Source of the DNA: Bombyx mori
Taxonomy: Eukaryota; Arthropoda; Insecta; Lepidoptera; Bombycidae
Assembly: GCF_030269925.1 (NCBI RefSeq)
Contig: NC_085121.1
Span: 9,379,501 to 9,443,500 of the forward strand
Direction of reading: 5' to 3'
DNA: 64,000 bases
Shown here: piece after piece, positions 34,171 to 46,066 of the stretch
How the letters are laid out: each line of letters begins with the position of its first letter
Position numbering within the stretch: the stretch's first letter is position 1
The notes under the pieces: generated by a model
What the model saw: the letters and a program-made list of their open reading frames with translations, nothing else
Database searches by the model: none
Told to the model about the DNA's origin: nothing
Made by a program: the position numbers and the translations under genes

Positions 34171-36465
34171 TAAAAAAATACATACGTGACGGATAATCAA
34201 AGATTAAGAAGTTTATTTTTTTTATTACAGATTTAGAATTACTTTGGTATGTTGAAATTTAATGTTTCGCGTGATACTGTCATTTGGCCGGTAACGTCAG
34301 AGCTAAGCAGAACCTGTCTCGGTACATAATTGGATAAACCTATTTTTAGCACTCGCCGTAGCTTTAACTCGTGGCATTTCGATGTTTGTTGTCGGGTGCC
34401 GGTATACCTTATACTTGCTTATGTATATTATTATATAAGTCATTAAAATAAACGTTGAAATAACTTAGGTTATTACAAAAATGTAGAGAACTTTGAATAC
34501 TAATAAAGTGAACGGTTTGAAACTAAACTTAAGATTCAAATTAATTTAGGAAATGGCTTACTGAACGGATTCTGACCCTTATATGTAAACAATTTAATTT
34601 TATTTCAACACGAACAAATTAATTTTAATTCCGTAGCTTGTTCGGCGTAGTTCGTAGTTTCCTTAATTAAATTACTGGCCATTTAATTTTACGCTCGTAA
34701 GCACGTCATTTTGTTATGGTTCAAAGTTTTTCATCTGATTTTCTAATTACCATTGTTAAAGCTGTCGGATTTATTTTAACTATAGAAAAGAAAACTGTAT
34801 TTCCGTTTCTAAGATCTGCTTGAGTGTAGTTTCAAAAAATACTATTTTGTAAAGAAAAATCAGAACTGATATTTGTTACGGGTGAGTTTAAAATTATTAT
34901 GACAAACAATACAATGTAAAGATTCGTCGGTACCTACTTTAAACACAATCGATATTTAATGTATCTACATGAAGATTGTACAATCACGTGTATTGAGGTC
35001 TCATTAAATATTTTCGAAGAAAATGTGATCTCTGCGAGGAAAATCAAGTCTGCAGGAGAGCGAGGTCGACTCCCCCGCCCACGATCCCCAGAGGGCTGAG
35101 TAGATATCGCTAGAAGGCCGCACAAACAGAAACTGATCTATTTTTAGACGAAATGCTAGTTTGTTGGATTTCAAAACTTTTTCAATACATTGTAAGTATT
35201 TTTGATACCTTACATCTAAAACATGCAGGGTCAATGAATTTGTGTTGTTAGCGATGCCCTATGTATAATAAATCCTTAGAAAAACTTATGGGATATGCCT
35301 TGTCCGCATTCCATCTACATTTATTTAGATTCACGTACGAAATTCTATACTTTTATGAACGTCGCGTCACCATCCGATACGCGTAACTTCAATTCAATAA
35401 GTAAGTACAATTAGCAAATAAAAATACGAGCATTTATTTTCTTACTTATTAATGATTTTACTTATATTAAAAGATTTAATTAAGTCACAAGATCGCAATA
35501 TTTGTCCCTAAGCTATAAAATGTTTTATTATGGTAATAAACAGGGGACGAGTAGTGTCGTTAATATTATCAGCTTTATAATTCAAAATGCTGGTTTTGTA
35601 CGCCTTTGGAAAAAAATAGGTTATTTTATATTTATTTAAATATTTAACAAGACATTTTGGATGAGCAAATGAGTTCTTCTTAGTCTAGTGGGTAACTGGG
35701 TTATAGACATCATATCATGAACATGAACATGACTTGTCGTCTAGTTTATGTTTATGGTAGAAATAAGCTGAATAGCAAATATGGGCGCGGGCTCACAAAA
35801 CAGGTAATTATTGTCCAAATAATGTCTGTTCAATATGGAAGTCGTTTGTGAACATATTAATTAAAATGCTGATTGGTAATGAAAATAATTATTATTTCCC
35901 CGATATTACATACCTGCAAATCGACACATAAATGATTGTGCCCCTTCATTCAATTAGGTCGTGCCAACATTAACTTTGTTATATCACAATCGATCATCAA
36001 TACACGAACGTACAATATATACCCACTCATGTTAACGGCTCATCGAAGTTAATAATACGGCGTGTAGTGAGCACGCAATCATTTCAATCAGTAATAATAG
36101 TTATTAAGTACTGACAATCTACAATTGAACTCGATAATAGGGTATTTGACTGTTTTACGAAACTCATTACAATTTGTTTATTGTTTATTGCTCGGGTTTG
36201 TCATTGTAGTTTAAAATACATTACAGTCGAAATTGGTAGCATTTTTTTTAATACCTCCATTACGACATTGTATCGCGTAATATCTCTGACGTAGCATTTT
36301 GATTTGTAAACTTTTTGCTGTGAACTTACCAAGCAATCACAGTCTGTTCGATCCTGACGCTTGTAATGTTACGAGAGGGTCAATTAACTTTACATTTTAA
36401 GAATCAGACGATAAAGCATATTTCATCAGATGCAGTCTAGAAGATAGTTTTAAGCACTCATAGTG
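34171..36465. other. AT-rich DNA, no gene seen
   Basis: Two overlapping minus-strand frames at 34934-35234 show no domain. A GC-richer patch at 35050-35120 gives no exon-like structure. Confidence 0.45.
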
Positions 36466-36477
36466 GTAAAATGTCCT

Positions 36478-36653
36478 TCATCATCATTCTCTTGCCCTTC
36501 TCCCAGTCACTTGGTGCCAGCGCAAAACGTTTTCTCCTTCCATACTCCTCTATCATATATCATTTCTTCGCTCATTCCCCTCTTATACATAGCTGTTTTT
36601 CACGCAACCCATCCCTTTCTTCTTAGGTCTACTAAGTCTTTTTCTTCTAAGTC
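36478..36653 (-). mobile_element. 5'-truncated RTE-like LINE tail
   Basis: Flanked by 12-bp direct repeats GTAAAATGTCCT (36466-36477 and 36654-36665). On the minus strand it ends in a short (GATGAT)-type tail, usual for RTE LINEs, and keeps a piece of the ORF C-terminus (SEEMIYDRGVWKEKTFCAGTK). 176 bp, inactive. Confidence 0.65.
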
Positions 36654-36665
36654 GTAAAATGTCCT

Positions 36666-37119
36666 CGAAACGTATCAAACTCTTAATAAAATAGAAATTC
36701 CTATTAAAATTTTAACCTTACATTCTTCGTGACAGCTATGTCTTTATTGTTTCTTATTATCACGTTAACTAGTCTAGATTTCTAGATAATCTGAATTCTT
36801 TGAATAGACTTGATGGCTCGAAAGATTCCATTCCTTGTCGTGGAATGTATTGTATTCGCCGTATAGATTTTAACGTTTAGTTATGAGTTTTCAGTTTCAA
36901 GTTCAAGTATTTTGTGTGTGTAAGTGTGAATTTGTAAATTCGCTTAATTAAATATTGTTAGAAATTTCTTCTTAAGCATAAACTTTAGTTATTACTACTT
37001 AATCATGGGGTTTGAATTAACTGCTTTCTGTACAGCTTTTGACGAGATCTCGCTTCTGTGAACACAGAGTAAGGTTTAAAATTTAAAAACTGCCGGTTTT
37101 TTTCCCAGTGTATTTGAGA
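36666..37119. other. AT-rich DNA, no gene seen
   Basis: Nothing recognisable. Confidence 0.45.
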
Positions 37120-37474
37120 CTAGCGACCCGCCCTCACTTCGCTTTGGAAACATTAAATTTTATTATCGATAGCTGAGTCCCGCGATGTAATTCCCGGTTA
37201 TTGTCGTACCGCGAGCAACGCCGCGAGGCTAAGCTTGTTTAAAAAAAAGTAGCCTATGTTACTCCTTATATCATCAGCTACCTATCAGTGAAAGTTCCGT
37301 CAAAATCGGTAGAGCCGTTTCAGAGATTAGCCGGAACAAGCAAACAGACAGACAGACAGACAAAAATTGTAAAAAATGTTATTTTGGTGTATGTACCGTA
37401 TTCATATGCACGTAGTAAAAAGCGGCTATTTCAATATTACAAACAAACACACCAATTTAATTTATATGTATAGT
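37120..37474 (-). mobile_element. Non-autonomous Helitron, family C long form
   Basis: On the minus strand it ends GGGCGGGTCGCTAG at 37120 and carries a GTCT microsatellite, as does 43573-43897. The 5' TC is mutated. Its 5' end lies inside the tandem duplication at 37428-37815. Confidence 0.65.
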
Positions 37475-37815
37475 GTGATAGGTGTGATTCGAGAGACTTA
37501 ATTTTGATTATTTTTTGCATATCGCTACTGATCGACTGTTGTGATTTAACTTTATTGATACCGTTTCACGTTAGGTTTTATTTGATGTGGTGCTTATTAA
37601 AACGATTCTATTTTCCGCACCATTTCAATATTACAAACAGACACACCAATTTTATTTATATGTATAGTGTGATACGTGTGATTCGAGAGAATTAATTTTG
37701 ATTATTTTTTGCATATCGCTACTGAGCGACTGTTGTGATTTAACTTAATTGATACCGTTTCACGTTAGGTTTTATTTGATGTGGTGCTTATTAAAACGAT
37801 TCTGTGTTCCGCACC
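37428..37815. repeat. Two tandem copies of a 194-bp unit
   Basis: Units 37428-37621 and 37622-37815 differ at only a handful of sites. Each begins ATTTCAATATTACAAAC (the 5' end region of the Helitron at 37120-37474) and ends in TTCCGCACCA. High similarity implies a recent duplication. Confidence 0.9.
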
Positions 37816-38088
37816 AGCGCAAAAAGTATACTGATGGTTGTATATTCACATTTCACTTTACGATAAAAGTGGACACTGTAAACTTAGTTAATAATATATA
37901 GGCGATCTATAGGTGATGGACGATATAATTAATAATGGCGATATTTTAATAGATTACGTTTAAGTTTCAACAATACGTCCATTTGATAATAAGCTGCATC
38001 ATTTTGTTGAAGATCGTTTAAAATTAATTAAAATAAAAATAAATTGTGCTACAAATGTAGAAGTATTCTTAATATTTTTATTATGTTA

Positions 38089-38743
38089 CTAGCGGCCCGC
38101 TCCGGCTCCGCTCGGGTCTTTAACAAAAATTTCAACGATATTTGATGTTGTTTTATTTTCTATATCTATACTAATATTATAAAGAGGAAAGATTTGTTTG
38201 TTTCTTTGTTTCGAATAGGCTCCGAAACTACTGGACAGATTTGAAAAATTCTTTTTCCATTAGAAGCCGACATTGTCCCTGATGAACATAGGCTACTTTT
38301 TTTAATTTTTTTCTTATTTTTTTTTTTGGTTTCATATGCGTTTTAATGTTTCCGAAGCGAAGCGAGGGCGGGTCGCTAGTTTTCAATAAAATAACACTTA
38401 TCCACAATAACTATAATAGTTAGACATATGCTGTTGCGACACTTTTTGTAAATAATAATGTGTTCTACAAAGTCGTAGTACATTATTTAATTCTATCATC
38501 AATAGTTTTCGCAGGGCACGCCATGTAAAGAATATTTTAGGTAATTTTTTACACCTTGGGTTATATTATTGAAGTTTTAGTAAGGATCCCTAATTTTTTT
38601 CAAAAAAGATTAAAACCTATGTCACTCGGGAATAGTGTAACTTCCAAACAGTGAAAGAATTTTTCAAATCGGTTCATTAGTTTCGGAGCCTATTCAGTAC
38701 AAACAAACAAACAAATCTTTCCTCTTTATAATATTAGTATAGA
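38089..38743 (-). mobile_element. Helitron-like element hosting another Helitron
   Basis: On the minus strand TCTATACTAATATTATAAAG begins at 38743 and the element ends CTAG at 38089, between A and T. The 5' end is that of family C, but the 3' end (CGGGCCGCTAG) and much of the interior are distinct. It is interrupted by the + strand family C copy at 38165-38379, so about 440 bp is its own. Confidence 0.65.
38165..38379 (+). mobile_element. Non-autonomous Helitron, family C copy 2
   Basis: 215 bp, TC...CTAG, between A (38164) and T (38380), very close to 25233-25449. Inserted in opposite orientation within the element at 38089-38743. Confidence 0.75.
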
Positions 38744-38849
38744 TACGAGTTATCAATTACATTAAACACATGGTACTATCTTACATAATAACAGTCTCTT
38801 GAGAGATTAAACAGTAGATACGGTTATGCGACGATGGCATTAATGCCTT

Positions 38850-39025
38850 CCCCCCATTAGTCCGTGAGAAGCATTCATGCGTTCCTGTTTGAAGGGTGGG
38901 ATACGCGTTATAGAACGTAATTGAGTGAAATTTCATTTAATTCGCATTACCTATATGAATGTGAGTGGCGGCATATGTGATGTCTATGGTCTCCATAAGC
39001 TGTTGAGGGGCTGTGAGCTTGCTGT
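38850..39025 (+). repeat. Bm1 SINE, heavily diverged
   Basis: TTAGTCCGTGAGAAGC, GCGTTCCTGTTTGAAGGGTG and GTGAGTGGCGGCATATGTGA in Bm1 order, ending GGGCTGTGAGCTTG. Confidence 0.55.
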
Positions 39026-39054
39026 CAAATAATAACTTGGAAATTTGCGTTTAC

Positions 39055-39248
39055 GAGTTCTCGAGTGAAGACCGCGCAGCGGAAGACGTAACGTAGGACG
39101 CCCCCTGGCTAGATGGTGTGATGACCTCCGAACGGTGGCCGGCAAGAAGTGAATGAGGAGAGCCGTAGACCGGGCTCAGTGGTGTGGATTGGGAGAGGCC
39201 TATGTCCAGCGGTGGACGAATGCGGGCTGTTGATGATGATTGATGATA
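39055..39248 (+). mobile_element. 5'-truncated RTE-like LINE tail
   Basis: Ends in TGATGATGATTGATGATAG, is flanked by 8-bp repeats GCGTTTAC (39047-39054, 39249-39256), and contains TGGGAGAGGCCTATGTCCAG followed by GTGGACGAATGCGGGCTGTT, shared with 55939-56051. The reading frame is broken. Confidence 0.65.
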
Positions 39249-39256
39249 GCGTTTAC

Positions 39257-40041
39257 TACATTACGTAGCACCCTTCAATTATTTTCCTTTTTAACGCTCT
39301 TCACCCATCCTAATTTCTATGAATGCTGAAAATTCGGGATGACATTATTATCCTGGTGTTTTTCTGCATTCGTTCAGGCTTGGATACTGTCTGAATAGCA
39401 AACAATTATTCAGTTCGCTGTTCATTACTCCTCTATGTCGCCAGTCTAAAACAATGAGCCCCGACTCTATGCAATTAATAGTCGAGTGGCGAACGCGTTA
39501 ACTCAATTTGAATGGTGTTTAAAACGGTGTCAAAGTTGCAATTAAGCTAGTGATTCTTCCCAAATTCAGTGGATGACATACCACGGTAAAACATTCATTA
39601 ATGAGAACAAATATTATAATTTTTTTTTTTTTGGATGTTCATACATCTGTACAAAAATCATGGAAACAAGAGTAGTAGTTATTAAAATCAATCACTCAGT
39701 CAGTCAGTAATTGAAATATTTGTACATGTTGTTTTTTAATGCAACCTTGGAAAAAGATTGGAACCAATCAACAAATAAAACAACAAAAAACCTTTTTACC
39801 GTAAATATGTAGCAAGCGCTGGCCTATTTGTACATAATATATTAAGGAGAAATCAAACGTTTATTTGTGGTATCGACTGGGTGGCCGATGTGTGTTCCTG
39901 ACAGGCTTGATATAGAAGGTCGTTAAGCTATTATTGCAATACCTTACCTTATAAGTTGAAGTATATGTGGTATAGGTTAAAATGAATATATTTAATGTAC
40001 TGATTTTTTATCGTTATAATAGGATTTATGTATCTCTGTAC
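39257..40041. other. AT-rich DNA, no gene seen
   Basis: Nothing recognisable. Confidence 0.45.
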
Positions 40042-40222
40042 AAAAATGTCGTATCTAATTATGCAAATGGATCTTTTTTTTATTTTTATTGCTTAGATGG
40101 GTGGACGAGCTCATAGCCCACCCGGTGTTAAGTGGTTACTGGAGCCCATAGACATCTACAATGTAAATGCGCCATCCACCTTGAGATATAAAAAATGTCG
40201 TATCTAATCATGCAAATGGATC
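40042..40222 (-). mobile_element. 5'-truncated Bm1 with 32-bp target duplication
   Basis: A minus-strand Bm1 3' fragment (T-rich tail at 40074, ATTGCTTAGATGGGTGGACG, end at TTGAGATATA 40190) is bracketed by 32-bp direct repeats at 40042-40073 and 40191-40222 that differ at one base. They begin AAAAATGTCGTATCTAAT. The copy carries only the last 110-120 bases of the SINE. Confidence 0.9.
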
Positions 40223-40290
40223 ATCACATATATCAGACATAAATACAGATCACGGATCGCTTGGAGAAGTCTACGGAGATATTTGAGTTC

Positions 40291-40736
40291 GAAGGCGTCG
40301 TGGCCTAAAAGATAAGACACTCGGCGCATTAGTATTGAGCGATGAGACTGTATCGATGTTCGAATCCCAGAGGCATGTACCAATTTTTGAAATGAAATGC
40401 TTCTTTGACAAATATTCACGATTGACTTCCACAGTGAAGGAACAATATTGCGTATTAAAAATCAAATCCGCAAAATGATAGTTTGCGTAATTACTGGTGG
40501 TAGGAATACTTGTGATTCTGGATAGGTAGGTACCACCAACCTGCCTATTTCAGCTGTGAAGCAGTAATGCATTTCTATTTTACGGATGGGGCAGCCGTTG
40601 GTCTATAAAAACTAGGATCTTAAAATACATGTTTCAAGGGGGGTGACGACATTTACGTTGTAGATATATAAGGACTCTGGTAACCATTTAATACCAGGTG
40701 GGCCGTGAGCTTGTCCATCCATCTAAGCAATAAAAT
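40291..40736 (+). mobile_element. Bm1 SINE, full length
   Basis: tRNA-derived 5' end (GAAGGCGTCGTGGCCTAAAA, GATGTTCGAATCCCAG), linker ATTCACGATTGACTTCCAC, body and CCATCTAAGCAATAAA end. Several substitutions. Confidence 0.9.
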
Positions 40737-41144
40737 ATATATTTAAGTATCTCTTTATTTATGCCGTATATTCTATAGAATTGTTATTTCACTTCTTACA
40801 AATCAGCAATGTTATGGGAATAGATAAACTACTCCACACCGCTCACCTTATTTGAAGGAGAACATGATATCTCAATCTTTTTAAGTTTTATGCCATGTGT
40901 TCCATGACATTTGTTTTAAATGTGATCTTTTTATCGTAGTTCTAGTATTGGCGATGTCAATGAGGGATTTTTTACTAACTGACGGCAATCAGATACTAAC
41001 TTCACTAAGGGAATTTCTTGAATAAGATCAGCTGAGAAAGTCTGTAAAGTAAAATCTTGCTTAGTTTGACAATAATTTCACGTGAATGCTGTCTCCTTTA
41101 TTATAAACCGAATGATAAAGATTGTGTGAACAGTTTTGTTGAAT
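40737..41144. other. AT-rich DNA, no gene seen
   Basis: Nothing recognisable. Confidence 0.45.
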
Positions 41145-41290
41145 GTTTTTTTATTTTTTTTATTGCTTAGATGCGTGGACGAGCTCACAGCCCACCTGGT
41201 GTTACGTGGTAACTGGAGCCCATAGACATCTACAACGTAAATGCGCCACCCACCTTGAGATTTAAGTTCTAAGGTCTCAGTATAGTTACA
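41145..41290 (-). mobile_element. Bm1 SINE, 5'-truncated, minus strand
   Basis: T-rich tail, ATTGCTTAGATGCGTGGACG through CTCAGTATAGTTACA. The 106-codon open frame across it (41078-41398) is a repeat artefact. Confidence 0.85.
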
Positions 41291-43271
41291 TGATAGTGAT
41301 CGTGTCATATTATTAAGAACTCTACGAGTGTTCTTGCGTGACAATATAATCGAGTTTGATAATGTCGTCGCTCGCATTTGATTTACCCGTCTATGCAAAT
41401 CAGCCTTTTATGTGGTCTGATATATTTGTATTAATATTGCATTGCATGTTATATAAGTTCACCGAACGTGCGTTAAAGAAACACTAGTGATGTCATTATT
41501 CGTATGTGGACGTTCGAACGCTCTCATTTCAAAACTTATGTAACGTTTATTTTAAGTGTTTTCCGATACCCGCTATGACGTCACATGAGGTTACGTACTT
41601 GGAAAGAAGATATCAAGTTTGAATTAAGGATCCTACGTCTTTAAGGTTCTTCATAATGCAGATTTTCTATGCAAAGTGTTGTTTAAAGCAATTTGGTAAG
41701 GCGACCAAGCATTCGAGGTGACAATGTCATCCAGTAGGCATTGTCATCGAGTTTTATTGGCACTAAAACCGAAGTATTGTGAAACTGTTATTATTACCGT
41801 TTACCACTTGAACTAGAATTATCAAAAAGAACCAGAAATAACATCTCGAATCTAAGCTTTTTATAATTCAAATAAAATCTAAGATAACCAACTAAGGAAG
41901 TTGCCAATAATTTTCAACACTCGTATTGATTTTTCATTAACATCATAAGACAGTAAAGAAGTTTCGCTGTCGTGAAAATCTATATATTACTTACTGTTCT
42001 CATCATATCTTAACGCACTTGACTATATCGTGAATGAAGATTAAAGGCTACGGTTATTCGAAGATTTATTATCTTAGATAACAAGGTGTCACGATCTGTC
42101 CTAATTAACTTGGGAATTTTCGGAGTTTTGCTTTTTTGGAGCATTCATTTTCCTTAAACAAAGGCACGTACTTTTGAAGACGTGTTAGGGTTTTCGATTT
42201 TGTCCGAATGGATATAGATATTAAATTTATACATGAAAATCATATTGTTAATACAAATAAAACTCTATTAGTTAATGGAACATTAAACATTTATATTATA
42301 TTTCAAAATAAATCACTCAAGTTTTTTTTGTCAATTATCTGACTATTCATATACATAATTGTTCAAACACCAAAAAAAAGATAGAATGATTACTGATTAC
42401 CGGAAGGCCTATAAAAGTAATAGCTGATGTCAAATTGAATCGAAATCCCATTAAAGGGTATTAGCTAGAGTTTTTGTAATAGAATTTTCTTTTATTACAG
42501 GAAAATTGCTGTAGCGCGTACCCGGCATGCCACCTAAGTAAGCTAAGTGTTTATAGCGCTTTTGTTAATGATATGCTAGTTTAGTCGGCGCGTACGAATG
42601 TTATTTTAATTCATGAAGCTTACGTAGAACGTAGAGGCATTATTGGAGGTTACCAAAATGTGTTGAATGTTTCGGCTTTCCCAATTTCTGTTATATAGCT
42701 ATGAAGTTTTCATTATTAATTCAATATAGGAGTGAACAATTAGTTTCGCTGATGATTTAAACTTTTTTTAGTACGTAAAGATAATTGTAAATAGCCCACG
42801 TGTTTAATATAAAAATCTACGAAAACACGTGTAAATTTTTTTGACATTTTTAGGTAGTTGCTGTAAAATGACCACAGCCTTTAGACGCAACTTTACACAT
42901 ATCTTGCATATACCTGTCGGCCACATGAGATTGGAGTCTCAGTCGTATGCTCCGGAAGGTAATTGATACTGTCTACCTCATAGTAAGTCTTCACCATCCC
43001 TAGACATCAAGACTGCCAGGACTGATAATAGGATACTAACGAGTGTCTTATCCTATCCAAATGGGAATGCATGATTTTATCGCGGCAGAAATAGGCTAGA
43101 TGATGTTAACTACAAGTGCGTGGCCACACCTTACCATCGCAGTTTATCACAAGTAGAATTATTGTTTAATCTCTAAAACTTATGTATGCCTAGTAAGGTA
43201 CCTAGTAATTTTACATTTCTAGTTGTATGAGATTAGCGGCATTATACAAAATATTGTTTTGCATTATATTT
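41291..43271. other. No supported gene
   Basis: AT-rich overall. A micro-exon-like block at 42501-42537 has a fine acceptor and donor but the wrong phase (see rejected items). 42960-43140 may hold a very decayed minus-strand Bm1. Confidence 0.4.
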
Positions 43272-43512
43272 TACTGGTGGTATGGCGTCTAGTGAGCCCG
43301 CATGAGTAGGTCCCACTGCACTGCCTATTTCTGCCGCAACCCGGTAATTCGTTCCAGTTTGAAGGGTCAGATAGCCGTTTTATTGTCAAACTGAGACTTA
43401 AAACTCATGCTCAATGTAGACTGGGGCATTTGCGTTGTTGGTGTCTGTGGACTCCGGTAGCTACTTAACAGCAGTTGGGTGAGCTCTTTCTACAGACTGC
43501 ATAATTATTATT
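43272..43512 (+). mobile_element. Bm1 SINE, diverged
   Basis: ACTGGTGGTATGGCGTCTAG, CACTGCCTATTTCTGCCGCA and GGACTCCGGTAGCTACTTAA in Bm1 order. The tail is lost. Confidence 0.75.
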
Positions 43513-43572
43513 TTTTTGAATCCATCTAAACTATGTATAGTTACATAGTCTTTTAAGTCCGTGCCGGCCGTA

Positions 43573-43897
43573 TCTATACATATAAATAAAATTGGAGGGT
43601 CTGTTTGTAATATAGAAATAACCGTTTTTTACTACATGCATATGAATATATATACGGTATATACACCAAATTAACATTTTTTACCATTTTTGTCTGTCTG
43701 TCTGTCTGTCTCTTTGTTCCGGCTAATCTCTGGAACGGCTGGACCGAGACTTTCACCGATAGGTAGCTGATGATATAAGGAGTAACTTAGGCTACTTTTT
43801 TAGACTAGCTTCACAATAACCGCGTGTAACATCGCGGGACTGTGCTATCAATAATAAAATTTATTGTTTCCGAAGAGAAGCGAGGGCGGGTCGCTAG
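43573..43897 (+). mobile_element. Non-autonomous Helitron, family C long form
   Basis: TCTATACATATAAATAAAAT to GGCGGGTCGCTAG, between A and T, 325 bp. Contains a GTCT microsatellite at about 43690-43712. The minus-strand open frame inside it is not coding. Confidence 0.75.
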
Positions 43898-44130
43898 TTA
43901 TGAAGTAAAAACCTACATCTTTGAATTACTGTAGCTGGCATTCAATTAGATGTTTCTTGTATCTTATCTTTTACTCTTCACGGAGTTCTCATCACATGTC
44001 CTTCTCCAAACTTAAATTAGACCTAAAAGTTTGAAGAATACTTCACAAAAGCCAGCGTACATGTTTTCAGAATTATATACTCCTAATGAGCTGTACATTC
44101 GTTTGACCTGACGAGCGTCCTATTTAGCTG

Positions 44131-44373
44131 TTTTTATTTAATGCATCGAAAGGTGAAGGAAATCACGACCCTCCCGGTTTTAAGTCATTACCAGAGCCCG
44201 AAGATATCACAGCGTGAACGCCGTCATCAATCTGGAGACATTAGATCCATTCTATTTGTATTGTAAAACGGCAATGGCAGTTTAAAATCCGGCATACATG
44301 ACTGCTTTGCAACAGAAATCGGCAGGCTAGTGGTACCTATCTATGCGGACCTACAATAAGCCCTACGACCAGT
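44131..44373 (-). repeat. Bm1 SINE, heavily diverged, minus strand
   Basis: TTTTAAGTCATTACCAGAGC, TGGTACCTATCTATGCGGAC and CCTACGACCAGTA match the reverse complement of Bm1 in order. Confidence 0.65.
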
Positions 44374-45949
44374 AAGAAATAATTCATTCATAATTCATTT
44401 TCAGTGTCGATGTTTGAAAAGTTGTTAAATGAATTGAAAAACACATCGCTTAAATAATTTGTTTTCTTACCAGACGAAACAGTCGTTTTCTTGTGCAATT
44501 TTGTTAGTTTCAAATAAATCGGCACACGTTTATTATCAAAAGACACGAAATTCGACAATTAGTTAAGAAGCTAAATAATGGAATGGGTATTTAACTTAAC
44601 TAGTTATATCTCTACTCCTGGTTAAATTAGCTGTTTTTTGCTTTAGACTGTATATTTATAATAATATTAATAAGGAATGTTACATTTTGTTATAAGCTAG
44701 TAAAGATTACATAGCACGTTTTTTAATATATAAGAGTAAAATTTAATGAACTTTAATTACAGTTTTTAAAACTATTTTGGTTTTTAATTGAAAAATATAT
44801 TACCGGAAATTTAAAAACTATTGTAATATGGATAGGTAAAATGTCGGTTAAAGTACATGGATAAAAAGTATGTCAGTGCAGTACAAGGCTCCGGCTGGTG
44901 CAAATCTGTGGTAAACTGCTGTGCATCACACGAACATGTCTAGAGCATGTCATTGGCTATAAAACACCGTAGATTATAGGCAAGCACTGCCGCGACGAAG
45001 TGTCAAGGTTTTTTTCAATTTTACACTAACATAATATTGCGCTGCGCGAATACACGATTCCCTTGTTCGGTTTTAAGGGTAATTATTAAATTTTAAAAAT
45101 TTGTGAGGTGATGGTTAAAAAGAGACCGTGCAATTTGTCCAGCTCTTTTTCTTCGTGGACATCAATTCCTGTGGGCCCCCATCCCTCTGCACCACTAGCA
45201 AATTCTCGGAGACGGGGATGATCGCGCAACACAAACCGATTGGTGATTATGTAACTAGTGTAACTCGCTTTCAAACATGCAAGTCTAATTATTTGCGTAT
45301 TAATTATTCTTATTTTTGCAGTGGTTTACGCGGTTACAATTTTTTTAATTGATATTAATCTTTTGACGGTAATTTTTATACTGTCACAGATCATACATTG
45401 TTATGCAGCAGTCACAAATAAAGACTTATAGGTAGGTAGCCTAATGCAATCTTGTCACTATATAGTATTACCAATTGCATTGTGTTTACATAAGACATAG
45501 TGTTTTTTAGTCTGTGACTGTTATAATAATATTACGGTTATTTATATAAAGTTAATAAATAATACTTCCCCGTATTTATTTAAATGTTCTAAAACTTACT
45601 TATACATACGTAAATACAAGGAGCATATTTCTACTCTTACAATTTTTGCAAGTTTCTGGTCTGACATAGTTGACACAGATTACTAGTTCAATGTAGCGCT
45701 CTTCAGTGAAAATTTCCGATTCAATAATGCATGCGCTCCATCTACGTAGAAGCTCGGTAGATCAACTTGTGTTATACCTAAACTCACACGGTTTCAGGTA
45801 TAGAGAAACTAGGGAAGTTGAAAACTAATTTCCTGTGGTACAAAGCAATCGCCGAAGTGGATATGCAAGGTCTGATAGATACGTTCAGCCGATTTATTGG
45901 TACACACATTGGTGTGACTCGGGTACTTTGGTGATAAGTTTGGTAGTTT
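44374..45949. other. AT-rich DNA, no supported gene
   Basis: Overlapping open frames at 45086-45352 on both strands lack domains. A TTATTTTTGCAG acceptor-like site at 45321 is followed by very AT-rich sequence and is not called. Confidence 0.4.
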
Positions 45950-46066
45950 GTACTGAAGACTGGTGAGTCCTTATGAGTAGGTATCACCACCACTTTTTGT
46001 TCAGCCGCGAAGAAGTAATGCGTTTCGGTTTGAAAGGTTTTACTGCCGTTTTACTACATATGCCTA

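Noticed and set aside
42501..42537. Micro-exon-like block with a strong acceptor (TTTTCTTTTATTACAG) and GTAAGC donor; one frame gives a short Cys-rich peptide (ENCCSAYPACHLS)
   Set aside because: In the phase required by the 24861 exon it hits TAG. In other frames it has no partner exon, signal peptide or full cysteine framework. Treated as chance.
45322..45368. Possible 47-bp exon after a TTATTTTTGCAG acceptor
   Set aside because: Very AT-rich, would break phase with the 60474 exon, and has no other support.
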